Under the pieces are notes generated by a model that worked only from the letters and a program-made list of their open reading frames with translations, did no database searches and was not told where the DNA came from. This document shows, piece after piece, positions 46,531 through 56,756 of a DNA stretch of 64,000 nt (its first letter is position 1; the number at the start of each line of letters is the position of its first letter). The stretch comes from Leuctra nigra (taxonomy: Eukaryota; Arthropoda; Insecta; Plecoptera; Leuctridae), in NCBI GenBank assembly GCA_934045905.1, contig OW203769.1, forward strand, positions 25,265,705-25,329,704, written 5' to 3'. The translations under genes and the position numbers were made by a program.

Positions 46531-47548
46531 TGCCACGCCGGCGTCGTCGCCTCGGGCAGAAATAACCAGTGCCGGGCTAGCAACAGCTGGAGATGGGTGT
46601 GGGCGGGTGATCTCGTGGTAGTTGACAAAGAGAGAGACACGACATGAGCGAGAGCAATAGGATCAGAACTAGGTGCTAGACTATCAAGACATAAGGCTGT
46701 GATGTCCAGTTGACATTAATTATGGTTTTATTACATAACCTCAAGTGAGGGATAAATGAACAGTCAAATAAACACAACATACAAATGATCAGAATGAGAT
46801 AACAGATTACCGGGGGTTTGACCTCCTCGCGTAAATGGACTCTGTGTACAACACAGGTCGTAACCTCATCAGCTGTGTGCCTGGAGGCAACACAACACAT
46901 GCAATTGAATGAATAGCAAATAAGACTGATACAATACAATGATAAATATAATAAACTCTTTACTTACACTCCTCCGTGATAAGATGCTCGCCGAATTACT
47001 TCGGACATTTACTTAAATAGAACTCGTACATACGACGTTCTAAGATTACTGGACTTACTTAATACAATGTTGAATTTAGATAGGTTTGATGATCCGAAAA
47101 GGGTGCCCTTTCCCTGACTGCCTGACTCTCCGCGGAGACAATCCAAGTGTGGCCACACTTGATTGCAATACAAAAACTACGCAACGACAAAATACATTAA
47201 CTACTCTATTTCAAGTAGGCCACAGGGGCACAATAATGATTCTGTTAACAAAGCTCAAGATTGAACCTGCAAGTAGGGGCTGGACGACCAGTCGCACTAC
47301 GTTATATCCGCTACAACTTAGCGTGGTTACAATCTACATTTAAACACTACTCACGCGGCGATGTGAAGTCGACGACGGTCAGCCAGAGAAAGAGAATGAG
47401 CTCAGGTCGCCGATCCGCGAACTCGACTATCATTGACCATTGCGCATGACATCTTTTCTGCTCTAGGCGACCCTCCAAATATGGGTACAAATGCCGGCTA
47501 ATGGTAACGACTTGACGTTGGCGCCAGCGCCGAATTCAAACCGTTACA
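46531..47548 (-). repeat. 3' LTR of the Gypsy derivative
   Basis: Read on the minus strand it starts TGTAACGG and ends GGCGTGGCA, with the usual TG...CA termini. It has the same length as the other LTR, at a constant offset of 2183, with no difference seen. An AATAAA signal lies on the minus strand at 46731-46726. Confidence 0.93.
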
Positions 47549-47560
47549 ATTCCCCGTTAA
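47549..47560 (-). promoter_or_regulatory. Polypurine tract
   Basis: The minus strand reads gttaacggggaat directly before the 3' LTR start TGTAACGG, the expected site for plus-strand priming. Confidence 0.6.
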
Positions 47561-47612
47561 CCCCAACAAAAAGAAAATACAATTTTCTTTTTCTTCGAGT
47601 TCTGCTTACAAG

Positions 47613-48440
47613 CTAACTATCATAATAACTACGCAAATCCTTGATGTGCCAGGTTCCGATATCGCGTCCATCGAGGTCCTTGAGACGGTAGATCAGCGGT
47701 GACGTTTTCTTGCTGATCTCGAACGGTCCTTCGTATCGAGGCGCTAGCTTGGCTGCATAGTTGTCGGCAGCGTTGGACAAGTGGAAGTCTCTCTTCAAGA
47801 CTCGGTCGCCAACATGGAATTCCAGCGGGCGTCGTCGGAGGTTGTATCTCACGGCGTTTTGCTGAGGGCGCGTTTCAAACGAGCGCGAATATCTGTAAAA
47901 ATAGATTTTAGTCCTTGCATCTTGTCAACATTGTCCGCGACAATAATAATCGCCATATCGATAGCGTCGGTGGTCTATACCACACAGAATTATTTCACGA
48001 CCCAAAGTTAACGTATGCATGTGTCTAGCCAGTTACTTCGTTCACTGCTGTACGTAGGGCACAACCTATTTTCGGCACATTCTTGTCCCATAGCATATGA
48101 TTGTCGGTGATGTATGATCTCAGCATACCTAGAACAGTACAATTAGCGCGTTCCGTCGGGTTCGCTTGTGGATGACGTTTGTCGTTGTAGTGAAGAGTAC
48201 TATGGTAGTCTGGACTCTTGAGCCATCTTCTTCCAAGGAGCTCCTATGAACTCAGGACCATGGTCACAAACTAAGATCTCTGCAGTGTCGTACACTAAGA
48301 ATACCTCGTCTTCTATCTTCTGCGCCACGAGTTTCGACTTCGCGGATCTCACAGGAAATAGTAGGCTGTATTTCCAAAAATGTGTCCGTCACCATCAAAG
48401 TTTTAGATACAGGTCACTGCTGTTTGCAGGCGCTCGCTTA
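47613..48440 (-). pseudogene. Integrase C-terminal remnant of the Gypsy derivative
   Basis: Integrase would insert the element's cDNA into the genome. Here only pieces survive. From 48440 down to about 48240 there is catalytic-core text, including VCDHGPEF, in a frame with stops. Downstream, core-end text appears in another frame. The last part, 47852-47613, is open for 79 codons and shows the C-terminal domain: FHVGDRVLKRDFHLSN, a YEGPFEI motif and WHIKDLRSYYDS. At least one frameshift and several stops separate the pieces. No upstream polyprotein remains. Confidence 0.85.
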
Positions 48441-48690
48441 AAGCATGAATTTCTTCTAACGACTCGGCTTCGTCCATGATGAAAAGATTACGTAACAGGG
48501 ATAAATAATGACTGAACGATACAGCTCACCAGTATGCACGGCGTGTTCACGTAACTCGAAGGTCAAACGTATCTCGAGGTAATCGCAGCAAGCACAAGCG
48601 TCTGAAGGTCGTTGTTGTCCCACGTCGATTTTGGATTTGAGCACCAAAATGCCAACGTTCGGGCTCCACACGTCGCGTCTTGATCACCAG

Positions 48691-48713
48691 GCCCCACGTT
48701 GTGTGCGCCAAAA
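48691..48713 (-). promoter_or_regulatory. Primer-binding-site region of the Gypsy derivative
   Basis: Three bases after the 5' LTR end, the minus strand reads TGGCGCACACAACGTGGGGC. The TGGCGC start is common to retroelement primer sites; I do not assign the tRNA. A similar ttggca-ttttggtgctc stretch follows about 60 bp further on. Confidence 0.55.
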
Positions 48714-49731
48714 TGCCACGCCGGCGTCGTCGCCTCGGGCAGAAATAACCAGTGCCGGGCTAGCAACAGCTGGAGATGGGTGTGGGCGGGTGATCTCGTG
48801 GTAGTTGACAAAGAGAGAGACACGACATGAGCGAGAGCAATAGGATCAGAACTAGGTGCTAGACTATCAAGACATAAGGCTGTGATGTCCAGTTGACATT
48901 AATTATGGTTTTATTACATAACCTCAAGTGAGGGATAAATGAACAGTCAAATAAACACAACATACAAATGATCAGAATGAGATAACAGATTACCGGGGGT
49001 TTGACCTCCTCGCGTAAATGGACTCTGTGTACAACACAGGTCGTAACCTCATCAGCTGTGTGCCTGGAGGCAACACAACACATGCAATTGAATGAATAGC
49101 AAATAAGACTGATACAATACAATGATAAATATAATAAACTCTTTACTTACACTCCTCCGTGATAAGATGCTCGCCGAATTACTTCGGACATTTACTTAAA
49201 TAGAACTCGTACATACGACGTTCTAAGATTACTGGACTTACTTAATACAATGTTGAATTTAGATAGGTTTGATGATCCGAAAAGGGTGCCCTTTCCCTGA
49301 CTGCCTGACTCTCCGCGGAGACAATCCAAGTGTGGCCACACTTGATTGCAATACAAAAACTACGCAACGACAAAATACATTAACTACTCTATTTCAAGTA
49401 GGCCACAGGGGCACAATAATGATTCTGTTAACAAAGCTCAAGATTGAACCTGCAAGTAGGGGCTGGACGACCAGTCGCACTACGTTATATCCGCTACAAC
49501 TTAGCGTGGTTACAATCTACATTTAAACACTACTCACGCGGCGATGTGAAGTCGACGACGGTCAGCCAGAGAAAGAGAATGAGCTCAGGTCGCCGATCCG
49601 CGAACTCGACTATCATTGACCATTGCGCATGACATCTTTTCTGCTCTAGGCGACCCTCCAAATATGGGTACAAATGCCGGCTAATGGTAACGACTTGACG
49701 TTGGCGCCAGCGCCGAATTCAAACCGTTACA
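48714..49731 (-). repeat. 5' LTR of the Gypsy derivative
   Basis: 1018 bp, apparently identical to 46531-47548. The 60-90-codon frames inside both LTRs are duplicates of each other and not genes. Confidence 0.93.
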
Positions 49732-49735
49732 AACC

Positions 49736-50470
49736 TCTGATAATCACAACACAACCCCCACCCCTTATCCACCAGCCACTGAATGTTTATCTCTAGATCT
49801 GAATGTGCTTTGTGTATTTTCCAAGCAATGGATTCACGATATTAATTGACCTTTTATTATTTGTTTATTGATTATGGTGTGTGTGTGTGTGTGTGGGGGG
49901 GGGGGTGGGGGGGGGGTGTTTATGTGTTTATTACGCATAGATCATACAATCAATTAGTCTACCGGTCCTTATTCCTGATGATGATGGCATATTGTTGATA
50001 CATCTAATTGATTTATTGTTTGCGTTTCGATATTTTAGACAGAATGAATTATTTCGTGCATTTAGGTAGGTATTCTTTTAAAAATGCCATTACATATTGT
50101 TGACCATGTTTGTAAACTCACAGACGGAAGATTCCGCTTGAGGCAATCGATTGGCGTCAGAATACAATACTATTGTTCATTGTGCGTAGTTAACCTATTA
50201 TTCTTTATTCTACACAAAACGAAGTTTCCATACTCTCGAAACTGAAATAAATTTAGACATTATAATATTCATAGGTACGTGAAGTAGTAGAACTAAAGAT
50301 TTCATTATGAAACGGAATCGATGTCTGTTATCCGTTTGTTGTCTCAATACTTGGATATCCATAATAACTATCCAAACGAGTTTTCTCAAATGGTTGATAC
50401 TACGTCATATTCTGTCGTCATATTGAGGTATATTTGAGGTTTGAATCTTTCAATGTGACAAAATTATGAA
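49736..50470. other. Spacer with (GT)n/G-run tract at 49876-49918
   Basis: No gene. The simple repeat is gtgtgt..., then g(11)t g(10). Confidence 0.5.
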
Positions 50471-50678
50471 GTTCACCTAGAATTCTACGAGCGGCTAGAG
50501 ACAGAAGGTGCTCCAGGCGGCGTAGGGCGCGCGCATAAGTTTTACTGGGCAGCCTAAGGAATAAAACTCTCTATGGGTAGACAAAGTCGAACTGGCGAAA
50601 ATTAAAACTGGGCAACTTAAAAAAATAACTCTATGGTTAGGCAGAATTAAAACTTGTAAAAATTTCTAATAAAAAAGG

Positions 50679-50755
50679 ACCACCCCGGCCGGAATCGAAC
50701 CGGCGACCCCTAACACCGTAAGCCAATGCACTGTCCATTGCGCCACCAGGACGGC
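50679..50755 (-). mobile_element. tRNA-related SINE head (tRNA-Arg-like)
   Basis: The minus strand shows an A box TGGCGCAATGG (complement of 50735-50745) and a perfect B box GGTTCGATTCC (complement of 50691-50701) at tRNA-like spacing. The cloverleaf is imperfect, and the sequence sits in a repeat mosaic, so it is called a SINE head and not a tRNA gene. The adjacent 50520-50670 contains two diverged copies of aactctatgg-taggca text. Confidence 0.6.
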
Positions 50756-50764
50756 GATACTGAA

Positions 50765-51245
50765 AGCCGTTCGTAACCACTAAACTAGCAAATTGGCGAA
50801 GATTTCAACAAGACGCAATGTCGCTCCTCATACCTGCAGCATTACCTACGAACCTGATACTATCTGTGATCGCGATGGCAATCGGCGTGCCGCGATGGCG
50901 ATGTTTCGGGTTATTGATGATCTACACAGCATCCCTCGACCTCTCATTTGAATATATATACTGGAAGGTATCATCGCTTACACAAATTAAAAAAGGATGA
51001 TGTGAAAAAAAAGTTTTTCTAGGATCGGGAATCGAACCCGTTATGCAGGAACACAAGCCAGCTGCCTCCGATAATTCAGCTATTCAGGCCGACAGGGTAT
51101 GGAGTTGACAGCGAAGCTGCTGTGTTGGTAGATGAAGGGGAAGAGCGGAACGCTTAATATTGATAATTTTTCCACTTCCGGTTTGAAAATTTTGTTTTTT
51201 CTTGAAGTGGAGTGTCTAGCAATACATTGTATATTAGGCACTTAA
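50765..51245 (-). mobile_element. Composite SINE unit, copy 1
   Basis: Three parts shared with the copy at 56012-56450: a body (to about 51000) with gatggcaatcggcgtgccgc, a tRNA-like head at 51017-51095 with B box GGTTCGATTCC, and an outer part containing cacttccggttt and gaagtggagtgtctagcaat. Read on the minus strand, a Pol III transcript from the head would run through the body into the second tRNA-like segment at 50755. The structure is therefore dimeric. Confidence 0.6.
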
Positions 51246-51295
51246 AAATAAGAACACTAGTAAAACACTCTTACACACTAAACATGGTCTGCAAA

Positions 51296-51560
51296 AGTAT
51301 TTTTTATTAGTGTTTAACGTCGCATTGTTCTGCAGCGAGGCTAATGGCGATGGATGAATAATATCTGATGATGATTGGGGGATGATGGTGAAGAGTAGGT
51401 AATGATGGAAGGTGGGAAGGAGGCGATCGTGACCTATTAGTAGGGTACCTTCCCATCATTTGTCTGTCGACTTACCACGTGAAACCCGCCGGTTAGGAAG
51501 GACGGCCGCGGGAATCGAACCCCGGACCTCTGAAATAGAGCCAAACCGGTGAACGGCGAT
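51296..51560 (-). mobile_element. tRNA-derived SINE, third copy of the 3950 family
   Basis: Closely follows the copy at 3950: gtttaacgtcgcattgttct, the gatgatgattggg block, and the accttcccatcatttgtctg segment. The tRNA head has B box GGTTCGATTCC on the minus strand (51511-51521). The 3' tail on the minus strand is A-rich. Confidence 0.8.
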
Positions 51561-51715
51561 ATCTTGCCGACGGACATCTTGCCGACATCATTTCTCGTTT
51601 CCGGACATTTTGCCGAAAATTGAAAATTGATTTGTGGAAATATGTTTTCAAAATATGAAATTCCTGCGATTTTGAATGCAAATTTATTTAATGAAATGAA
51701 TAATGAATCATTTAC
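51559..51715. repeat. tcttgccga repeats plus block shared with 61220-61300
   Basis: Three imperfect copies of acatcttgccga at 51559, 51574 and 51605. Then follows a ~95-bp block (gatttgtggaaatatgtttt onward) that recurs at 61238-61305. Confidence 0.65.
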
Positions 51716-52283
51716 CTATATGTAAAATTATTTTTACGAAGTGATTTTTTTTTTAGCTCGATGAATCATACCCTTAAACTGCTTATTTCACTTGTTCAGC
51801 AGGCACTAAATGTAAATTTTGTGTTTTACTGCTCCAATCTTATTCATCATTGTTAATATATTTCATGTTTTATTTATCAATTAAAATATTATGTTGTTGT
51901 ACGAAGGAATTTGAAGATTTTTAATTTAGATTTAAAATGCTAAACCTATTATCTTTTATCATATTGTCAGTAAAACTTGTGATTATAGAGTGAATACTTT
52001 TTAACGTGAATGCTATTGATCAATTTAAACTGTGGAATATCTAAAGAGTTGTGGAGTGACTGTACAGCCTGGTTCGTCATAAATTGACGTAGCTCAGCCA
52101 ATGAGAAAGATGCGCTCTTAGTTTACTAATGCATTCACAGGGTCAATCACAGGGGGTTATCTGAATCGTACCCTTTGGATCTCGCGGACCACTTATATGA
52201 CAATTTCATATCACGCGGACCACCGAGGCGCGTAAAATACGTATGTCGGGAAATACGACATCAAGTATCCCAGCATCAAGCGG
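51716..52283. other. Unassigned, with hAT-like GC words near 52170-52220
   Basis: The words gcggaccactta and cgcggaccaccga look like hAT-type ends, but no matching pair is delimited. No gene. Confidence 0.35.
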
Positions 52284-52330
52284 GTCCGGGGCGCGTCTTT
52301 CCATACCCTAATCGAGCCCAACTCAATACA

Positions 52331-53064
52331 ATGTTGTACAAAAACAAAAACTTGTAAAAAAAACTGCCAAGCACCTTCCTACTTAAAACAATTGAGATCT
52401 AAAAGAAGGGCCAAGCAATAATATATTGTTTAAACATTTTCGCACTTAAAATTCGTGAAATCATTTCGCCCAGTTACTGCCGCCAAGCACAACACTAAAA
52501 ACCTAATGTTGTGTCCAAATTTGAAGAATACAATCTAAGTAAACCATCATTGTAAATTTAACAAAATTATAAAAATTAAAAACGACTTCAAAATAAATTT
52601 AAAATTGAAATTAAAAAAATTAAAAATAAAGCTAGGCGCATTGTGTCAAGAAGAAGGCAACATAAGAAAGAAGATGACGATAAAGGAGCCGAAGAAAGAC
52701 AGAAAGTAGGAAGAAGATAGAGGAAGTCTACAATATGGTCGGTGCAAATTCAATGCGCCAAGATTTATTTATAATTTTTTTAATTTCAATTTTAAATTTA
52801 TTTTGAAGTCGTTTTTAATTTTTATAATTTTGTTAAATTTACAATGATGGTTTACTTAGATTGTATTCTTCAAATTTGGACACAACATTAGGTTTTTAGT
52901 GTTGTGCTTGGCGGCAGTAACTGGGCGAAATGATTTCACGAATTTTAAGTGCGAAAATGTTTAAACAATATATTATTGCTTGGCCCTTCTTTTAGATCTC
53001 AATTGTTTTAAGTGGGAAGGTGCTTGGCAGATTTTTTTTACAAGTTTTTGTTTTTGTACAACAT
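52331..53064. mobile_element. Large foldback element, copy B (~320-bp arms)
   Basis: Ends ATGTTGTACAAAAACAAAAA and mirror. Arms 52331 to about 52650 and about 52753 to 53064; the ~100-bp loop is purine-rich, as in copy A (gacgataaaggagccgaag). Shorter than copy A through small internal deletions. No ORF and no target duplication next to the arms, because homology with copy A continues rightward. Confidence 0.9.
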
Positions 53065-53617
53065 GTCATATGGGGTATAAGTTTATAGCAGCTTTCACTG
53101 ATCATTAAGTGTTACCTATCATTACAGTTAACGCCAACAACGCCACTTCTTGTCTAAAGTTTTCTCTTTTTATTTCAATAGTTCCGAAGTTAGTATAACG
53201 AAAGGGTCCATTTCTTTTGGTTGAATTTGAGTTATATCAAATTATAATTTGTTAAAAGTTCACAGCTTTGAGTCATGTGAATAACGTAAATTGTAGGTGT
53301 ATTGTTCCGGTGTAAACCGGAATTTGTGCGTTCATCTCGTAAAACGCGTATTTGTCGCCACTAGGTAAACTGAAAGGTACACGAAAGATGATTGCAAATG
53401 CGTTTCCTCATTTTTAAATTCTCCCATGTTCACTCTTTTATGTCAAAGTTTCGAAGTATAAACTCAATTGGTAAAGCGTGCAGGCTTACAGATGTTTACA
53501 ACACATTTTAAATAAAATCCGGATGGTTTTTGGAAGGCAATGTAACTTAAAAGGAACTTAGTTAAGATTAACTAGCTGAGCCACCTGGTGTTTATAGTGC
53601 TGGTGGGAAGGAGTATG
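53065..53617 (+). repeat. Tail shared with foldback copy A
   Basis: Matches 38494-38886 and 39430-39488. Without the ~540-bp piece of copy A, it joins those two blocks directly. Confidence 0.75.
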
Positions 53618-53671
53618 ACGGGTGATGAAATTTACGCTACCCGCCTTACTCGCCTATGTATATGTACACGG

Positions 53672-53698
53672 ATAGCATGGGCCGGCCTATACCTGGCA
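53672..53698 (+). repeat. 27-bp sequence identical to hairpin loop at 34704-34730
   Basis: atagcatgggccggcctata and the next seven bases are shared exactly. No inverted arms are present here. Confidence 0.7.
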
Positions 53699-54239
53699 TC
53701 TCCACCTCTCTGCCTCACCCTGTCAGGTCAACTTAATGTTTACATTTGTTTGTTCATGGCAAATACGATCGATGTCCATTTAGTATTGTTGTCTTCTTCT
53801 ATAGGTACTTGTAAACTGTTATCGAGCTTGCATTTTAATTAGTCCACTGATCTTATTTAGTGATTATTATATTGTTTTGTGATGTTGCTGTGGAAGATAA
53901 TATTTTCATATTTTCAAACCAGGAAACAACTTCGTGCTATTGCCTAGATACTTGAAGAATATTATTGTATTGCCGATGTAAACAAGCCAGACCATTTTCG
54001 TATATAACGTTCGCATCAAAACCAATGTTTATTTTATTAGTGTCAGATTAGGAGGAACATCAGTTTCAGTTTCATTTATTTCCATTAAACAATGTCACTT
54101 GATGAGACTTTGACTCACAGTTTGGAAATAAATCATGACAATTTAAAAGCGTTTTATTATTCTAACTTTTAAACGTAAGCATTGTTGGATGATGAAATGA
54201 AATTTAAATCTCTCATACCCACAGATTTCCATTAATTAT
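53699..54239. other. Unassigned spacer
   Basis: No gene recognised. Confidence 0.4.
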
Positions 54240-54994
54240 CATGGACCATTTAGTGTGGTTTCTTGTTTATTGTAACCGAGCTTCTAAGATTGACAGATTA
54301 CAACATCTGAAATAATGAAATAATTTTTACTAAGTTGTAAACAGCTAATAAACCTAGTAATGGAGCCATTTTGTGTGGTTTCTTGTTTCGTATCTGAACC
54401 ATCAAGATCGACAAATTTGCATAATTAAAATAATTAAATTTATTTTAGAAACTTAAAGTTGTGATCACGTAATGAATGCACGTAATGGAGCCTTTTTGTG
54501 TGGTTTCTTGTTTCGTGTTGTTCTTGTTTCTTGTTGAGCCACCAATATTGACAAATTAACTCTATTTTAAATAATATATAAGTGTGACAAATAAAAAGTT
54601 GTAAACACGTAATACACTGAATATAAGTAATGGAGCCTTTACTGAATTTTACTATTTACTAAATTACCTGAATTTTACATAATTAAATAATTCGGATAAA
54701 TTAAAAGCTGTGACAACCTTATGCACCCAGTAATGGAGCCTTTTTTGTGTGGTTTCTAGTTTAGTAACTGAGCCACCAAGATGCTGTTGATTAGCATGAC
54801 CACGAATTGTTTTATTGCACAACTTTACGTACAACGTGTACATTGACAATCATTATTAGAGTCCAATGAGTATAATATTAAAAAGAGTTGCTATGTAATC
54901 GTTGAATGTATTCGGATTAACATTTTGAATATATACACAAGAAGGTTAAACATTTTTTAAGTAAAGAAAAAGATAAAAAAAATCAAACATTTGT

Positions 54995-55068
54995 TACGGG
55001 GATCGAACCCGGCAACGCCGTGATCGAAGTCACTTGCCTCATGTGACCGAGCCAATTCGCCACACTGA
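54995..55068 (-). mobile_element. tRNA-like SINE head within higher-order repeat, copy 1
   Basis: Minus strand A-box-like TGGCGAATTGG and B box GGTTCGATCCC (complement of 54999-55009), with the spacer expected of a tRNA. Confidence 0.6.
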
Positions 55069-55935
55069 AATTAAACCTGTGTAGTATATCAAAGAAGAAA
55101 GGTAGAGCGTAAAACGACGTGCGCAATTCCTGTTTCCCTGATATCTTCACTGTTCACGATGGCAACCGGCGTGTCGCGATGGCGATGTTTCTGTCTATTG
55201 ATGATCTTCACAGCATCCATTGGTAGTCTCATTTATTAAAAATGTACCAGAGCACCAGAGCATTAGTCTCTTAGAGTATTAGGAGCAAAGAGCACCTAAT
55301 ATACCTAGTAATGGAGCCTTTTTGTGTGGTTTATTGTTTCGTAACTGAGCCATCAAGATTGACAAATTAGCATAATTAAAATAATTAAATTAATTTTAGA
55401 ACCTAATGCACGTAATGGATGCACGTAATGGAGCCTTTTTGTGTGGTTTCTTGTTTCGTGTTGTTCTTGTTTCTTGTTGAGCCACCAATATTGACAAATT
55501 AACTCTATTTTAAATAATTAAATAAGTGTGACAAATGAAAAGTTGTAAACACCTAATACTCTGAATATTAGTTATGGAGCCTTCACTGAATTTTACTATT
55601 TACTTAATTAACTGAATTTTACATAATTAAATAATTCGGATAAATTAAAAGCTGTGACAACCTTATGCACCCAGTAATGGAACCTTTTTTGTGTTGTTTC
55701 TAGTTTAGTAACTGAGCCACCAAGATTCTGTTGATTAGCATGACCACGAATTGTTTTATTGCACAACTTTACGTACAACGTGTACATTGACAATCATTAC
55801 TAGAGTCCAATGAGTATAATATTAAAAAGAGTAGCTATGTAATCGTTGAATGTATTCGGATTAACATTTTGAATATATACACAAGAAGGTTAAACATTTT
55901 TTAAGTAAATAAAAAGATAAAAAATAAAACGTTTG

Positions 55936-56010
55936 TTACGGGGATCGAACCCGGCAACGCCGTGATCGAAGTCACTTGCCTCATGTGACCGAGCCAATTC
56001 GCCACACTGA
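55936..56010 (-). mobile_element. tRNA-like SINE head within higher-order repeat, copy 2
   Basis: Almost identical to 54995-55068 apart from the flanks. Confidence 0.6.
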
Positions 56011-56011
56011 A

Positions 56012-56450
56012 ATATAAACCTGTGTAGTATATCAAAGAAGAAAGGTGGAGCGTAAAACGACGTGCGCAATTCCTGATTCCCTGATATCTTCAGTGTTCAC
56101 GATGGCAACTGGCGTGCCGCGATTGCGATGTTTCGGTCTATTGATGATCTTCACAGCATCCCTGGACCTCTCATTTGAATATATATCCATGAAGGTATCA
56201 TCGCTTATACAAATTAAAAATAATATATGAAAAAAAAAGTTTTCCGGGATCGGGAATCGAACGTGTTATGCAGATGTCGAAGCCAGCTGCCTTCCTAACA
56301 TGAGCTATCAGTCCGATGGGAATTAGAGCCGCTGTTTAGTGTATCAAAGAAGAAGGGCGGAACGTAAATATTGATAATTTTCCCACTTCCGGTTTAAATT
56401 TATTGATTTTTCTTGAAGTGGAGTGTCTAGCAATACATTGTCTTTATTGT
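56012..56450 (-). mobile_element. Composite SINE unit, copy 2
   Basis: Body (gatggcaactggcgtgccgc onward), tRNA-like head at about 56245-56320 with CGTTCGATTCC (one change from the B box consensus) and an A-box-like TAGCTCATGTTAGG. The outer part has cacttccggttt and gaagtggagtgtctagcaat. The body part overlaps the second higher-order repeat copy. Confidence 0.6.
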
Positions 56451-56655
56451 TGCCAAATTTCAAAACTCTCGATGGACCCGTTTGACTTTTAAAATATTTA
56501 AAATTTAAAATTGTAATAACTTCACTTCCGGTCAAAATGTTTCAGATTTTCTTTCAAAGGGCACTGCTATAAATATGACTCTATGTCTCTGCCAAATTTC
56601 AACTCTCTAGGACAAACCGTTCAACCTGTGGAGAGGGGCAAACAAATTGACCGTG

Positions 56656-56677
56656 CCTAACTAACTAACTAACTAAC
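56656..56677. repeat. (CTAA)n microsatellite
   Basis: Five ctaa units; possibly the 3' tail of a degraded repeat that includes the acttccggt block at 56521. Confidence 0.8.
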
Positions 56678-56756
56678 ATGAAAGTCAATCCTTGCATGTT
56701 TGAGGCCCAAAATTCACCCCGAAGGGATGATCGCAGCACTTTGATATTTGGTTAGG

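Larger units (their letters stand above)
46527..49735 (-). mobile_element. Internally deleted Ty3/Gypsy LTR retrotransposon
   Basis: Two 1018-bp LTRs (46531-47548 and 48714-49731) flank only 1165 bp. The target duplication is AACC on both outer sides (46527-46530, 49732-49735). On the minus strand the order is 5' LTR (49731-48714), primer-binding-like site, leader, decayed integrase end, polypurine tract, 3' LTR (47548-46531). Gag, protease, reverse transcriptase and RNase H are gone, so the copy cannot move by itself. Identical LTRs indicate a very recent insertion, probably mobilised by a complete relative. The integrase remnant resembles metazoan Ty3/Gypsy integrases. Confidence 0.92.
54240..56163. 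repeat. Higher-order tandem repeat (944-bp period, two copies)
   Basis: Copies 54341-55222 and 55285-56163 align at an offset of 941-944 bp with few changes. Each contains four degenerate monomers of about 100-145 bp starting near aatggagccttttttgtgtg (54359, 54484, 54630, 54732; and 55303, 55428, 55574, 55676). A tRNA-like SINE head and part of the composite SINE body follow. A fifth diverged monomer lies at 54240. The duplicated short ORFs at 54664 and 55608 are not genes. Confidence 0.88.

Noticed and set aside
46676..49632. Repeated 60-90-codon ORFs on both strands
   Set aside because: They are identical pairs because they lie in the two LTRs; no protein similarity is recognised.
50679..50755. 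Functional tRNA-Arg gene
   Set aside because: The boxes are good, but the stems are imperfect and the sequence is embedded in a SINE mosaic with sister heads nearby.
54664..55793. Pair of near-identical 61-codon minus-strand ORFs, possible duplicated gene
   Set aside because: They lie in the two copies of the higher-order repeat. Conservation is that of the whole repeat unit, with no codon-level pattern visible.
54240..56163. CRISPR-like array
   Set aside because: Repeats are long, degenerate and without regular unique spacers; the context is eukaryotic.
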